A program made the position numbers and the translations under genes. From contig JAFLUA010000007.1 of NCBI GenBank assembly GCA_022508985.1, positions 1-64,000 of the forward strand: a DNA stretch of 64,000 nt. Direction: 5' to 3'. The first letter of the stretch is position 1, and each line of letters opens with the position of its first letter. The notes below the pieces were generated by a model. The model ran no database searches. It worked only from the letters and a program-made list of their open reading frames with translations, and was not told the DNA's origin. The stretch comes from Muribaculaceae bacterium. Its GTDB lineage: Bacteria; Bacteroidota; Bacteroidia; Bacteroidales; Muribaculaceae. Shown one piece after another: positions 45,700-54,875 of the stretch.

Positions 45700-46284
45700 C
45701 TATTTTATGGGAAAGCCGACTTTGTCTTTGTCGGTGATTTTTCGTATCACTTTGCAAGGATTACCGGCGGCGACAACCCCCGATGGTATATTGCGTGTTA
45801 CAACACTGCCGGCACCGATAACAGAATCGTCGCCGATCGTCACACCGCTAAGGATAGTGCTTCCACCGCCAATCCACACGCGATTACCAATGGTAATGGG
45901 TTCCGGTATTAATGCTCCGGCTATACGCTCGGTGGCATCGAGCGAATGGTTTGCAGAGTAAGCGCTCACATTAGGTCCTATAAGAGTATTATTTCCTATT
46001 GTTATTTGCCCGCAATCAAGAAGAGTACAACCGAAATTGATGTATACATCGTTACCGATGCTTATGTTTTTGCCGAATTCGCATGTAAAGTTGGGCTCCA
46101 TCCATACTCGTTCTCCTACTTTTTTGAAAAGTTGTCGCATGAGCTCCTGGCGTTTTTCAACTTCTTCGTCTTCTGTGCGATTAAACTCCTTAAAAAGCTT
46201 TTTTGCTTTAACTCTTAGGTCAAATAAATCGGCGTCAAAATCATTATAAATTTGATGCTCTTGCATTTTATCCCATTCAGTCAT
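45700..46284 (-). CDS. Sugar O-acetyltransferase, maltose/galactoside acetyltransferase type
   Basis: 194 residues: an N-terminal helical Mac domain (EWDKMQEHQIYNDFDADLF) then left-handed hexapeptide repeats (INFGCTLLDCGQITIGNN, ITIGNRVWIGGGSTILSGVTIGDDSVIGAGSVV), ending AAGNPCKVIR. It transfers acetyl from acetyl-CoA to a sugar hydroxyl; the catalytic His is in SANHSLD. I chose the ATG at 46284; the longer open frame upstream is only a reading of the adjacent tRNA-Ser gene. Confidence 0.93.
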   Translation of the reverse strand: MTEWDKMQEHQIYNDFDADLFDLRVKAKKLFKEFNRTEDEEVEKRQELMRQLFKKVGERVWMEPNFTCEFGKNISIGNDVYINFGCTLLDCGQITIGNNTLIGPNVSAYSANHSLDATERIAGALIPEPITIGNRVWIGGGSTILSGVTIGDDSVIGAGSVVTRNIPSGVVAAGNPCKVIRKITDKDKVGFPIK

Positions 46285-46341
46285 AATATATTGGTTATTT
46301 TGTTCTATAAAATAAAAGCCACTCTGTGGTGGCTTCATTTG

Positions 46342-46428
46342 CGGAAAGACAGGGATTCGAACCCTGGGTACCCGTAAGGGTACAACGGTTTTCGAGACCG
46401 CCCCGATCGACCACTCCGGCATCTTTCC
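46342..46428 (-). tRNA. tRNA-Ser (anticodon CGA)
   Basis: An 87-base class II tRNA on the - strand. The acceptor is GGAAAGA / TCTTTCC with discriminator G; anticodon loop CTCGAAA gives CGA (codon TCG). The long variable arm (TGTACCCTTACGGGTACC) fits serine. CCA is not encoded. Confidence 0.95.
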
Positions 46429-46462
46429 TTGTGGTGCTTGGCTTTTATCGCTTTTGCGACTG

Positions 46463-46492
46463 CAAAGTTACAAAGACTTTTTAATTACGCAA
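46463..46492 (-). promoter_or_regulatory. Promoter of tRNA-Ser(CGA)
   Basis: TTG (46490-46492) and TAACTTTG (46463-46470) on the - strand are 19 bases apart, 35 bases before the tRNA. Confidence 0.65.
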
Positions 46493-46552
46493 TATATACT
46501 ACCAAAAAAATGACATAAATAATTATTAATTATAGCTATCTGAGTGCCTATC

Positions 46553-47422
46553 TTACGCTTGGTGATACACTCTGTTGCGCCACAGAAAATAAAGGGCCAA
46601 TGCGCTAAATAGTGCGCTAACTATTGTAATGGTTGGTGACCATAGCGTTGGTTCGTCACTAAAACTATCAAGCCCTTCTGCCTTGATTTGGTACCAAGCT
46701 GTTATGACAAACATCAGATTGTTCAATATATGCGCGGCAATGGGGGCCCAGATGCTACGGCTCCATATAAGAAGATAACCAAAATAAGCACCGAGTAACA
46801 CTCTGGGTATAAAACCGAAGAGTTGGAAGTGTAATGCCGAAAAACAAATAGCTACAACCCATATGGCCACGTGGCTGTTGACTCCACCGGTTAGTAGCAA
46901 GCGTAGGAAGCACCCGCGGAAAAGTATTTCTTCGGCAAAGCCTGCAAAAACACCTATTATAAGTGCGTTGACAATGAGATTGATAGCGGAGGTGTCGGCC
47001 ATCATGCTTTTAATAAGCTCAAAGGCGTTGTTCTCGATTTGGCGGGCAGCTATTTCAAAATCGCTCATCGACGCGGGGAGCGACAGATGATAATTCCAAT
47101 ATATTATGGCCTCTTGCAAGGGTATTGATATAAAAAGAAGTGCGGCTATAATGCAATATGTTAAGGCTGTAGGCTTTCGTGTGAGACAAAGTAATTCAGC
47201 CGGTTTTCGGCTGACAAAAATTGCCGTAACTACGGCAGGAACGATGAAAGCAAGCACGTCTTGTATTACAGTGCTAATGCGAATTGCCCCGAGTGGTTTG
47301 TCTATCATGATTCGTCCGAGTAAATACGATAGTGCGCTTGTCATTATAAAGCAGACTAAAAACAGGCAGAGTAATAGTAATAGCCTTTGTCCGAGTGAAA
47401 GCACGAGGTCGGTTTTTTTCAT
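46553..47422 (-). CDS. CPBP-family intramembrane metalloprotease
   Basis: 289 residues from the ATG at 47422, with about eight membrane helices. Catalytic motifs of the CPBP/Abi (Rce1-like) family are complete: EEILFRG, FSALHF and AHILNN. The substrates are unknown; in bacteria such proteins are linked to bacteriocin self-protection or membrane protein processing. It begins one base after the trmN6 stop; longer frames upstream are readings of that gene. Confidence 0.9.
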   Translation of the reverse strand: MKKTDLVLSLGQRLLLLLCLFLVCFIMTSALSYLLGRIMIDKPLGAIRISTVIQDVLAFIVPAVVTAIFVSRKPAELLCLTRKPTALTYCIIAALLFISIPLQEAIIYWNYHLSLPASMSDFEIAARQIENNAFELIKSMMADTSAINLIVNALIIGVFAGFAEEILFRGCFLRLLLTGGVNSHVAIWVVAICFSALHFQLFGFIPRVLLGAYFGYLLIWSRSIWAPIAAHILNNLMFVITAWYQIKAEGLDSFSDEPTLWSPTITIVSALFSALALYFLWRNRVYHQA

Positions 47423-47423
47423 T

Positions 47424-48134
47424 TTATATTTTGGTGTAAAATGGTTGTACAATAGAAATATATTCATCGGTAAAACTACCATCGTTGTTGCGTAAATATA
47501 GCGTCTGGGTATCGTATGACCCATCTTTCGGGCTGAAATCCCATAGCAAGCGTGTCGCCGCTTTGCTCGGTGCAGTGTGCACACGAACGAGTTTGCGGAG
47601 CTTGAGCTGAGACAACTCTGCTTCGTAGATTATCTCATGTTCGAGTTCTGACGGGCTTATAAATCCTAAATGTCCATCAGGTTTAAGCCATTTTCTTGCA
47701 CTCTTAACAAGGGTGGCATAGTTCAACCCACCACTTTGGTGTCGCGCCAAAGCTCGGGTTTTGTCGTCTGATGTTATGCCGGTAGTGAAATAAGGGGGAT
47801 TGCTGATTATCAAATCAATAGGCTCGTTGGGGGTATGTTCTGCAAAGTCGCGGAGCTCGAGTGTTAGCCGCCGGCCCCATCCTGTTTTTGCGAAATTTTT
47901 TTTAGCAGCGGTGGCAGCATCAATGTCAATTTCGATAGCAGTGATTTGCATATCGCTACACACTTGAGCGGCGATAAGTGAAAGTAACCCCGACCCACAA
48001 CCGGCGTCGATTAGGGTGTGGGCCGCGCTATGCATAGGTAAAAACCACGCACCAAGCAATACGCTATCTGTGCTGATTTTCATTCCGCAACCATTATCGT
48101 CGATATCAAACTTTTTGAAATGAAATACGCCCAC
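47424..48134 (-). CDS. trmN6: tRNA1(Val) (adenine37-N6)-methyltransferase TrmN6
   Basis: 236 residues. A class I AdoMet methyltransferase with the SAM-binding LIDAGCGSGLLSL and the amino-methyltransferase motif SNPPYF. The start FHFKKFDIDDNGCGMKISTDSVLLGAW is the characteristic YfiC/TrmN6 N terminus. It modifies A37 of a valine tRNA. Confidence 0.93.
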   Translation of the reverse strand: MGVFHFKKFDIDDNGCGMKISTDSVLLGAWFLPMHSAAHTLIDAGCGSGLLSLIAAQVCSDMQITAIEIDIDAATAAKKNFAKTGWGRRLTLELRDFAEHTPNEPIDLIISNPPYFTTGITSDDKTRALARHQSGGLNYATLVKSARKWLKPDGHLGFISPSELEHEIIYEAELSQLKLRKLVRVHTAPSKAATRLLWDFSPKDGSYDTQTLYLRNNDGSFTDEYISIVQPFYTKI

Positions 48135-48145
48135 AACTATATCTT

Positions 48146-49222
48146 TTATTTGACTACAATTTTGCTTTCAGACACTCCTATGTTATGTCTATCGAAAATA
48201 TCACGGGCGCGCTTAGAAAAATCACGTGCACGGGTCTTCCATATCGCGCTTTCAACGCTATCTGCTTCCATAACGCGGAAATTGTTTTCAGGCGATGAGC
48301 CGGCGATGGTGAAAAGCAAATGATAATTGGCTTCAACAAGATGAACTTTCCCGAGATAATCATGCGACAACTTCACCCGTACAAGAGCTCCGCCGCGTGT
48401 GTCGGCCGTTTTCATATCTGACACAAAATTGCCGAGAGAATATACGATGAGCACTTTTTTGTTGTGATAGCGGTTGTCTCTAAACTCCATTGGCTGTATT
48501 ACGTGCGGATGAGAGCCTATAATCATATCAACGCCAAGAGCCTCAAGAAAATCAGCTAAATTTTGTTGTGCTTTATTTGGCAACAACTTGTATTCATCGC
48601 CCCAATGTATGCATACACAGAGCATTTCGGCACCGGCAGCCTTGGCAGCCTCTACATCGGCTTTAATTTGTGCCCGGTTAATATAATCTACAACGACGCC
48701 ATCGCGTGGCGATAGGCCGTTAGTGCCGTAGGTGTAATTAAGAAAGCCTAATCTGAACCCGTTAATGCCCTTAATCATCGGCAGTGCCATTGAGCGCGAT
48801 GTGCTGTCGCAATATGTGCCAATATGGTCGAGACTGCGCTTGTTAAGTTCGCTTATAGTAGATTTGAGTCCGTGAGTCCCCCTATCGAGCGTATGATTGT
48901 TGGCGGTAAGAAAAAGGTCGAATCCGGCATCTTTGAGGGCATCGACAAATTCTGTCGGGGCGTAAAAGCACGGATAGCCTGTATGAGTACCTGCGCCAAC
49001 AGGCGTTTCGAGGTTGACTACAGCGTAGTCAGCAGCGCTAACAAGTGGTTTTATTGCAGAAAAATAGGAGGAGTAGTCGTAGCTGCTGTCAGATTTCCGT
49101 GCGGCATTGAGCTGCCCTTGATGCTGCATGGCGTCCCCTACAAAGAGCAATTCCGTATCGCCGTATCCCGAAAGAAGAGACACTATCGATACAAAAACGG
49201 GAACAAGCCATGAGGCAATCAT
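48146..49222 (-). CDS. CapA-family (PGA_cap) metallophosphatase-like protein
   Basis: 358 residues with an N-terminal signal/anchor (1-22). The fold is that of CapA/PgsA proteins: LLFVGDAMQHQGQ (usual GD motif), VNLETPVG, TANNHTLDRG, HWGDEY and GSHPHVIQP. CapA helps poly-gamma-glutamate capsule export in Bacillus, but the family is widespread and no capBC genes are nearby, so the substrate is unknown. Confidence 0.87.
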   Translation of the reverse strand: MIASWLVPVFVSIVSLLSGYGDTELLFVGDAMQHQGQLNAARKSDSSYDYSSYFSAIKPLVSAADYAVVNLETPVGAGTHTGYPCFYAPTEFVDALKDAGFDLFLTANNHTLDRGTHGLKSTISELNKRSLDHIGTYCDSTSRSMALPMIKGINGFRLGFLNYTYGTNGLSPRDGVVVDYINRAQIKADVEAAKAAGAEMLCVCIHWGDEYKLLPNKAQQNLADFLEALGVDMIIGSHPHVIQPMEFRDNRYHNKKVLIVYSLGNFVSDMKTADTRGGALVRVKLSHDYLGKVHLVEANYHLLFTIAGSSPENNFRVMEADSVESAIWKTRARDFSKRARDIFDRHNIGVSESKIVVK

Positions 49223-49234
49223 CGTTGCCTAAAC

Positions 49235-50122
49235 TTAATCGCGCGCCTCGGCGGCTTGTAATGTATTAAGCATCAGTGATACGATGGTCATCGGACCAAC
49301 GCCGCCCGGCACCGGGGTTATGGCAGAGCATTTTGGTGCAACATTTTCATAATCGACATCGCCACTTAGACGAAAGCCCGATTTGCGCGACGAGTCGGGC
49401 ACTCGTGTCGTACCTACGTCGACAACGATAGCGCCATCGGCTACCATATCGGCCGTGATAAAGCCGGGGCGCCCGATTGCCGCAACGAGGATATCGGCAC
49501 GGCGCGTAACAGAGGCGAGATTGGGGGTGGCGCTATGACATACCGTTACGGTGGCATCGCCTTGTGGACCTTTTTGCAACAACATTGCTGCCAACGGCTT
49601 GCCTACAATGTTGCTGCGGCCTACGATAACTACGTTTTTACCGGCTGTTTCAATGTTGTGGCGGCGCAACAACTCAACGATACCTGCAGGTGTCGCGGAA
49701 TGAAAGCAGGGCAGGCCCGTTGATTGGCGGCCTACGTTTACCGGATGAAAACCATCGACATCTTTCGACGGGTCGATTGCTTCGATAACAGCTTGCTCAT
49801 CAATGTGATGAGGCAATGGTAGTTGCACTATAAAACCATCAACTTCAGGGTCTTTGTTAAGCCTGTCGATTTCAGCCATCAAGACAGCCAGGTCGAGTGG
49901 CGTTTCTTTAGTGCTTTCGAGGCGGATAAGCGACGATTTGAATCCACAGTCGGCGCATGCCTTAATCTTATTGGCAACATATGTTTCACTGCCGCCGTCG
50001 TGCCCTACAAGAATTGCGGCAAGATGGGGGGCGCGGTGGCCCTGCGCCACGCGAGAGGCTACTTTAGCAGCGATTTCTGCCTTTATAGCTGCTGCTGTTG
50101 CTTTACCGTCGATTATCTGCAT
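49235..50122 (-). CDS. folD: Methylenetetrahydrofolate dehydrogenase/cyclohydrolase FolD
   Basis: 295 residues. A bifunctional one-carbon enzyme making 10-formyl-THF from methylene-THF with NADP. The catalytic lysine is in [45 protein letters not shown] and [11 protein letters not shown] are all present. It lies 19 bases after ffh and 13 bases before the CapA-like gene. Confidence 0.96.
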   Translation of the reverse strand: MQIIDGKATAAAIKAEIAAKVASRVAQGHRAPHLAAILVGHDGGSETYVANKIKACADCGFKSSLIRLESTKETPLDLAVLMAEIDRLNKDPEVDGFIVQLPLPHHIDEQAVIEAIDPSKDVDGFHPVNVGRQSTGLPCFHSATPAGIVELLRRHNIETAGKNVVIVGRSNIVGKPLAAMLLQKGPQGDATVTVCHSATPNLASVTRRADILVAAIGRPGFITADMVADGAIVVDVGTTRVPDSSRKSGFRLSGDVDYENVAPKCSAITPVPGGVGPMTIVSLMLNTLQAAEARD

Positions 50123-50140
50123 AGTGTGTTGATTTTTATA

Positions 50141-51481
50141 TTATCGGCGACGCATTTGCTGCATTTGGCGCATCATTTGTTTAGGGTTAGAACCCATGTT
50201 GCTCACTTGATGCATCATTTTGCGTATTTGGTCGAATTGCTTCAATAGACGATTCACATCTTGTACTTTCGTACCTGAGCCTTTGGCGATACGCTGTATA
50301 CGTGTGCCGCGCAGACACTCGGGATGCTCACGTTCGTATGGTGTCATCGAACCGATTATAGCCTCAATGCCTTTGAACGCATCGTTGTCGATGTCGACGT
50401 CTTTTATGGCCTTGCCTACGCCGGGTATCATAGATGCGAGGTCTTTGAGGTTGCCCATCTTCTTGATTTGGTTGATTTGTTTGAGGAAATCGGTGAACGT
50501 AAATAGATTTTTACGTAATTTCTTGGCGAGTTCTTCAGCCTCTTTTTCATCGTATTGAGCTTGCGCTTTCTCAACGAGCGATACAATGTCGCCCATGCCA
50601 AGAATACGGTCGGCCATACGGGCAGGGTAGAATATGTCTATACCATCGAGGCCTTCGCCTGTGCCTACAAATTTTATAGGCTTGTCAACGACGCTGCGTA
50701 TCGATAAGGCGGCACCACCGCGAGTATCGCCGTCGAGCTTCGTAAGTACTACACCGCCGAAATCAAGACGATCGTTGAAGGTCTTGGCTGTGTTTACGGC
50801 ATCTTGACCCGTCATTGAATCGACAACGAAAAGTATTTCACCCGGAGTGATGGCGTCCTTAATAGCCTCGATTTCATCCATCATTTCATCGTCGACGGCA
50901 AGACGGCCTGCAGTGTCGACAATGACAAGGTCGTAGTTGTGCTCTTTGGCGTATGCTACGGCACGTGTGGCTATTCCTATAGGGTCTTTAACGCCATCTT
51001 CGGTATATACGTCTACACTTATCGATTCGGCAAGAACTTTCAACTGGTCGATAGCAGCCGGGCGATACACGTCGCAGGCTACAAGAAGTGGTCGCATCGA
51101 TTTCTCCGACTTGAGTTTCTTGGCGAGTTTGCCGGTAAACGTTGTTTTACCCGAACCCTGAAGACCCGACATAAGTATTATCGCCGGACGGCCTGTTAGC
51201 GTCAACGGTGCCGCTTCGCCACCCATTAGGCTGGCCAACTCATCGTGCACTATCTTCACCATAAGCTCACCGGGCTTAATGGCGTTGATAACGTTCTGCC
51301 CGAGTGCTTTTTGCTTTACGGTATCGGTGAAGGTCTTGGCTACTTTATAGTTTACGTCGGCATCGAGGAGGGCTCGGCGTACATCTTTAAGAGTTTCGGC
51401 AACGTTGATTTCTGTGATACGGCCTTGTCCTTTGAGAAGCTTGAAACTGCGTTCAAGGCGGTCGCTTAGTTTTTCAAACAT
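50141..51481 (-). CDS. ffh: Signal recognition particle GTPase Ffh
   Basis: 446 residues. N domain, then G domain with GLQGSGKTTFTGKLA, VDTAGRL and TKLDGD, then a Met-rich M domain ending MMRQMQQMRRR, which binds SRP RNA and signal peptides. The length fits the family. SRP RNA itself is not seen in the window. Confidence 0.97.
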   Translation of the reverse strand: MFEKLSDRLERSFKLLKGQGRITEINVAETLKDVRRALLDADVNYKVAKTFTDTVKQKALGQNVINAIKPGELMVKIVHDELASLMGGEAAPLTLTGRPAIILMSGLQGSGKTTFTGKLAKKLKSEKSMRPLLVACDVYRPAAIDQLKVLAESISVDVYTEDGVKDPIGIATRAVAYAKEHNYDLVIVDTAGRLAVDDEMMDEIEAIKDAITPGEILFVVDSMTGQDAVNTAKTFNDRLDFGGVVLTKLDGDTRGGAALSIRSVVDKPIKFVGTGEGLDGIDIFYPARMADRILGMGDIVSLVEKAQAQYDEKEAEELAKKLRKNLFTFTDFLKQINQIKKMGNLKDLASMIPGVGKAIKDVDIDNDAFKGIEAIIGSMTPYEREHPECLRGTRIQRIAKGSGTKVQDVNRLLKQFDQIRKMMHQVSNMGSNPKQMMRQMQQMRRR

Positions 51482-51508
51482 ATATTTATCGGGTATTGGT
51501 CGTGGTAA

Positions 51509-51862
51509 TTATTTTACAAGTCGGTTAGTTGCAGTGTCGGGGAAAATAACGGTTGGCTTGAAGTCGCGGGCTTCCTCTGGAGTCATAGTGGCATAACTCA
51601 TTATAATTACAATGTCGCCCGGTTGCACTAAGCGTGCGGCAGCTCCGTTGAGGCAGATTGTTCCTTCACCTCTTGGCCCGGCTATCGTATAGGTGTCGAG
51701 GCGTGCGCCATTATTGTTATTTACTATAAAGACACGCTCGCCGGGAAGAATGCCGGCTGCATCGAGTAAATCTTCATCGATAGTAATGCTACCGATATAA
51801 TCGAGGCAAGCCTCGGTAACGGTAACACGATGTATTTTGCTTTTTAATACTTGGATATACAT
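51509..51862 (-). CDS. panD: Aspartate 1-decarboxylase PanD
   Basis: 117 residues. A pyruvoyl enzyme making beta-alanine for pantothenate. The self-cleavage site is G24-S25 (YIGSITID), the same numbering as E. coli. It overlaps none of its neighbours but starts one base after the panC stop, forming a panC-panD pair. Confidence 0.96.
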   Translation of the reverse strand: MYIQVLKSKIHRVTVTEACLDYIGSITIDEDLLDAAGILPGERVFIVNNNNGARLDTYTIAGPRGEGTICLNGAAARLVQPGDIVIIMSYATMTPEEARDFKPTVIFPDTATNRLVK

Positions 51863-51863
51863 T

Positions 51864-52712
51864 TTAGTATCGAATGTTATCTATTAGGCGGACTCCGCCA
51901 CAATATACAGTAGCGCATCCCACACAACCTTCCGAGCCGGCATCGCCCCAGCGTGTAACAGCTTGCATCGTGAGCGCATCTACAATCTGAAAATACTCAG
52001 CTTCAAGGCCTTCGGTGGCGTTGATGGCCGTTTCTGTTGCGGTGGCAACTTCGATGGGGCTCATCTCTTTGGCCTTGAGGTCGAGGCTCGCAAGTAGTAA
52101 AGCCCGTATCTGCGGAGCAATAGCGCGAGCCTCGGGTGTGAGGCGCACGTTGCGCGACGACATAGCCAACCCGTCGGCTTCGCGGACAATAGGGCAGGGT
52201 ACTATTTCGAGTTTAAACCCTTCGAGCTCGACCATACGCTTTATAACGGCTATTTGCTGGAAATCTTTTTCACCGAAATATGCGCGTGTTGGTTTGGTTA
52301 GTGCAAAAAGCTTGCTTACTATCTGTGCCACGCCATTGAAGTGCCCGGGACGCATTGCGCCCTCCATGACTTCAGCTACGGGCCCAAGATCGAAAACGCG
52401 TGTATCGGCTTCGGGATATACCTCTTCGACGCTCGGAATGAATGCGTAGTCTACATTGCAGGCTTCGAGCATTCGGCAATCGGCTTCTTCTGTACGTGGA
52501 TAAGTGCGAAGATCGTCGGGGTTGTTAAACTGGGTCGGATTGACGAAAACGCTAACTATGACGATGTCGTTTTCGACACGTGCTCGCTCAACTAACGAAC
52601 GGTGGCCGGCGTGAAGCGCTCCCATCGTCGGAACAAGGCCTATTGTTTGCTGCGACTGTAGGGCCGAATCTACTACTTCGCCCAAGCGTTTTACTATACG
52701 GATAATTTCCAT
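51864..52712 (-). CDS. panC: Pantothenate synthetase PanC
   Basis: 282 residues. Joins pantoate and beta-alanine using [14 protein letters not shown] (HIGH-like), [20 protein letters not shown] and the KMS-like AMSSRN are present. It forms an operon with panD, which supplies the beta-alanine. Its promoter is at 52757-52787. Confidence 0.96.
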   Translation of the reverse strand: MEIIRIVKRLGEVVDSALQSQQTIGLVPTMGALHAGHRSLVERARVENDIVIVSVFVNPTQFNNPDDLRTYPRTEEADCRMLEACNVDYAFIPSVEEVYPEADTRVFDLGPVAEVMEGAMRPGHFNGVAQIVSKLFALTKPTRAYFGEKDFQQIAVIKRMVELEGFKLEIVPCPIVREADGLAMSSRNVRLTPEARAIAPQIRALLLASLDLKAKEMSPIEVATATETAINATEGLEAEYFQIVDALTMQAVTRWGDAGSEGCVGCATVYCGGVRLIDNIRY

Positions 52713-52756
52713 TTATCTATTGTTTCAGGCTACTTCGTGCCTATTGTTTTCGCCTG

Positions 52757-52787
52757 CAAAATTAATCATTTATAATAATATGGCAAA
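52757..52787 (-). promoter_or_regulatory. Promoter of panCD
   Basis: TTTG (52784-52787) and TAATTTTG (52757-52764) on the - strand are 19 bases apart and lie 45 bases before panC. A second box, TAACTTTG at 52833-52840 on the same strand, has no -33 partner. Confidence 0.65.
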
Positions 52788-52930
52788 AAATGACCTCAAT
52801 TAGCTTTAGCCCTTCGTTGTGTCTTTCTACTGCAAAGTTAAGGGTGTTTTGTTTATTATCTTGATAATATGTGTATTACGTTCTAAAATTTTCTGCTTTT
52901 GCGTTTTTTTTGAAAAAAAATTGTCAAAAA

Positions 52931-52962
52931 TTTGTTTAAGTGAAAAATTGACAGTAATTTTG
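52931..52962 (+). promoter_or_regulatory. Promoter of the tRNA-Val pair
   Basis: TTTG (52931-52934) and TAATTTTG (52955-52962), 20 bases apart, end 20 bases before the first tRNA-Val. Confidence 0.75.
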
Positions 52963-52982
52963 CAACGCTTTTGGCAAGGAAC

Positions 52983-53057
52983 GGGCGTTTAGCTCAGCTG
53001 GTTCAGAGCATCTGCCTTACAAGCAGAGGGTCGGCGGTTCGAATCCGTCAACGCCCA
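52983..53057 (+). tRNA. tRNA-Val (anticodon TAC), copy 1
   Basis: 75 bases, acceptor GGGCGTT / AACGCCC with discriminator A; anticodon loop CTTACAA gives TAC. CCA is not encoded (CACAA follows). Confidence 0.96.
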
Positions 53058-53112
53058 CAAAGTTAGTAAATGTTCCTTGTCGTAAAGTTCCCTCTCGTAG
53101 GGATAAAATTTA

Positions 53113-53187
53113 GGGCGTTTAGCTCAGCTGGTTCAGAGCATCTGCCTTACAAGCAGAGGGTCGGCGGTTCGAATCCGTCAACGCCCA
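53113..53187 (+). tRNA. tRNA-Val (anticodon TAC), copy 2
   Basis: Identical over all 75 bases to the copy 55 bases upstream. The spacer has no promoter box, so both are probably cut from one transcript that ends at the hairpin near 53200. Confidence 0.96.
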
Positions 53188-53198
53188 CAACCGAGAAT

Positions 53199-53230
53199 GG
53201 TGCCGGAGTGATATGCTTCCGGCATTTTTA
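53199..53230 (+). terminator. Terminator of the tRNA-Val transcript
   Basis: TGCCGGA (53201-53207) and TCCGGCA (53218-53224) with a ten-base loop, followed by TTTTTA. Confidence 0.8.
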
Positions 53231-53395
53231 TATGCCGATATGTGATATTGCGGAGTAATAATTTCCGATAGTTGAAGGCAAAATGAAGGTGGTGGCGCCA
53301 CATGTTAGAATGCATCTGCCTTGATTAAACAATTATTTTCTGCAAAATAACGACACATTGAGAGGTTTAAGACAAGATTTTCATACCTTTGTAGT

Positions 53396-53569
53396 ATGGA
53401 AAAGAAAATTAAATGTTTATATTGTGGCAAAATCGGTTCAAATATGTTGGCCGATCCACACGACTACACTGTTGTTTCTATTTACCACAGCAAGCGAACT
53501 GATACAGAGTACTACTACAAGTGTCCACACTGTTGCCAAATAACTATTTATCTTTCGACTCCAAAGTAA
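53396..53569 (+). CDS. 57-residue zinc-ribbon protein, probably leaderless
   Basis: A short frame with two CxxC pairs, CLYC (7-10) and CPHC (43-46), each on a putative zinc knuckle, and a beta-like middle (YTVVSIYHSKRTDTEYYYK). That is a classic zinc ribbon, so it is probably a real small protein. A perfect TACCTTTG box (53384-53391) ends only four bases before the ATG, so transcription should begin at or next to the start codon. It lies between the tRNA-Val pair and rpmE2. The function is unknown. Confidence 0.65.
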   Translation: MEKKIKCLYCGKIGSNMLADPHDYTVVSIYHSKRTDTEYYYKCPHCCQITIYLSTPK

Positions 53570-53625
53570 AATAGAGCTCCAAAAAAACTTTCTGAAGGTA
53601 GGGGCAAAAAAAGAGTCGTAAAAAG

Positions 53626-53656
53626 TTGTCAGTATGGCAGAAAATGTGTAAATTTG
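53626..53656 (+). promoter_or_regulatory. Promoter of rpmE2
   Basis: TTG (53626-53628) and TAAATTTG (53649-53656), 20 bases apart, with a leader of about 70 bases before the start codon. Confidence 0.65.
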
Positions 53657-53733
53657 CGGGCCATTACGAAAAAAGCGTCTTACCAACGCTATAATAAGTA
53701 ACTGATTAATACGTATTAAAGAGATAAATAGCA

Positions 53734-53988
53734 ATGAAAAAAGACATTCATCCCTCCAACTATCGTGAAGTGGTTTTCAAAGATATGTCTAACGACGAAA
53801 TCTTTATCACTCGTTCGACTGTTGCCACACGCGAAACCATTGAGGTTGATGGCGTTACCTATCCTTTGGTAAAACTTGAAATCACAAGTTCTTCACACCC
53901 ATTCTTTACCGGTAAGCAGAAACTCGTCGACACCGCTGGTCGTGTTGATAAGTTCATGAGCCGCTACGCAGTGCGTAATAAAAAGTAA
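53734..53988 (+). CDS. rpmE2: 50S ribosomal protein L31, cysteine-free type B
   Basis: 84 residues: [44 protein letters not shown]. It has no cysteines, so it is the zinc-independent form. Zinc uptake genes converge on it from the other side, but in many Bacteroidales this is the only L31, so a zinc-starvation role should not be assumed. Confidence 0.97.
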   Translation: MKKDIHPSNYREVVFKDMSNDEIFITRSTVATRETIEVDGVTYPLVKLEITSSSHPFFTGKQKLVDTAGRVDKFMSRYAVRNKK

Positions 53989-54128
53989 TTGCCAAAAAAA
54001 CAGCCTCGACCAATGCGCATGGTTTTGAGGAGGTCACGAAAAATAGCGAGGGCGTGTCACGATGATGCGCCCTTGTAGTATATTGTTGTCTAACGTTTTA
54101 TGCCGCAAAAGGTGGCTCTAAACTTAAG

Positions 54129-54875
54129 TCAGCACTCCGGTTGGATATAGTGGTGCGCTGCCGTGCACTCGCGCAGAGTGTGGTCAACAATCAGATGGCG
54201 GTTGGCCATTGAGGATATTTGCGACATCTCGTGACTCACTAAAAGTATTGTGCTGTGGGGTGCGAGATCGGCTATTATGCGATAAAGGTGTTCTTCGAAG
54301 TGTTTGTCGATATAACTTAAAGGCTCATCAAGAATCAGCACTTCTGGTTGCGATACTATAGCGCGGCCGAAGAGTGCTCGTTGCAGCTGACCTCCCGATA
54401 ACCGACCTATGGGCCTATTGGCCAGATCACTCAACTCGATGAGATTTAGCGTCTCAGTTATTCGTTCATTTCTCTGCTCCTTGGTCATGCTTTTGAAGGG
54501 TAGGAGTGCCGAGGCTATAACTTCGCGGATGGTTATCGGGAAATGGGCGTCAACGCTGTTCTTTTGGGGTAGATAGCCAAACCGTGGCGGGGTGGTGGCG
54601 GTCGCTCCGTCCTCCCTGTAAAATAGTATATCGCCTTTATATGGCTTCAGTAGCCCTAAAATAAGACGCAACAAAGTAGTCTTGCCGCCGCCATTCGGCC
54701 CGGTGATAGCAACGAAGTCGCCGCGGTCGACAGTGAGATTTATATCGCATAACACCTCTTTATCTTCTCGTTGAAAGTAGACATCTCGCAGAGAAAACAA
54801 GGGCATACGATGAAGGCTGTGTTCATGGTCGCATGCTGAGCATAAACAAGGAGAACTATGGCCTGGAGAGCTCAT
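54129..54875 (-). CDS. znuC: Zinc/metal ABC transporter ATP-binding protein ZnuC
   Basis: 248 residues. Walker A GPNGGGKTT, Q-loop YLPQKNSV, signature LSGGQLQRA and Walker B VLILDEPLS are complete. The first 23 residues are rich in Cys and His (CLCSACDHEH), unusual for the family; the ATG at 54806 (MPLFSLRD) would give the ordinary length and remove this part. The frame overlaps the znuA end by 20 bases. No permease gene (znuB) follows: the next gene on that side is rpmE2 on the other strand. Confidence 0.9.
   Translation of the reverse strand: MSSPGHSSPCLCSACDHEHSLHRMPLFSLRDVYFQREDKEVLCDINLTVDRGDFVAITGPNGGGKTTLLRLILGLLKPYKGDILFYREDGATATTPPRFGYLPQKNSVDAHFPITIREVIASALLPFKSMTKEQRNERITETLNLIELSDLANRPIGRLSGGQLQRALFGRAIVSQPEVLILDEPLSYIDKHFEEHLYRIIADLAPHSTILLVSHEMSQISSMANRHLIVDHTLRECTAAHHYIQPEC

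Noticed and set aside
46285..46422. N-terminal extension of the acetyltransferase to 46422
   Set aside because: The added residues only translate the tRNA-Ser(CGA) gene; the family start fits the ATG at 46284.
47423..47584. N-terminal extension of the CPBP protease to 47584
   Set aside because: It overlaps the end of trmN6 by 160 bases; the membrane protein clearly starts at MKKTD, 47422.
52983..53187. Tandem tRNA-Val as an integration (att) site
   Set aside because: The copies are complete 75-base tRNA genes with no integrase or foreign genes nearby; simple gene duplication explains them.
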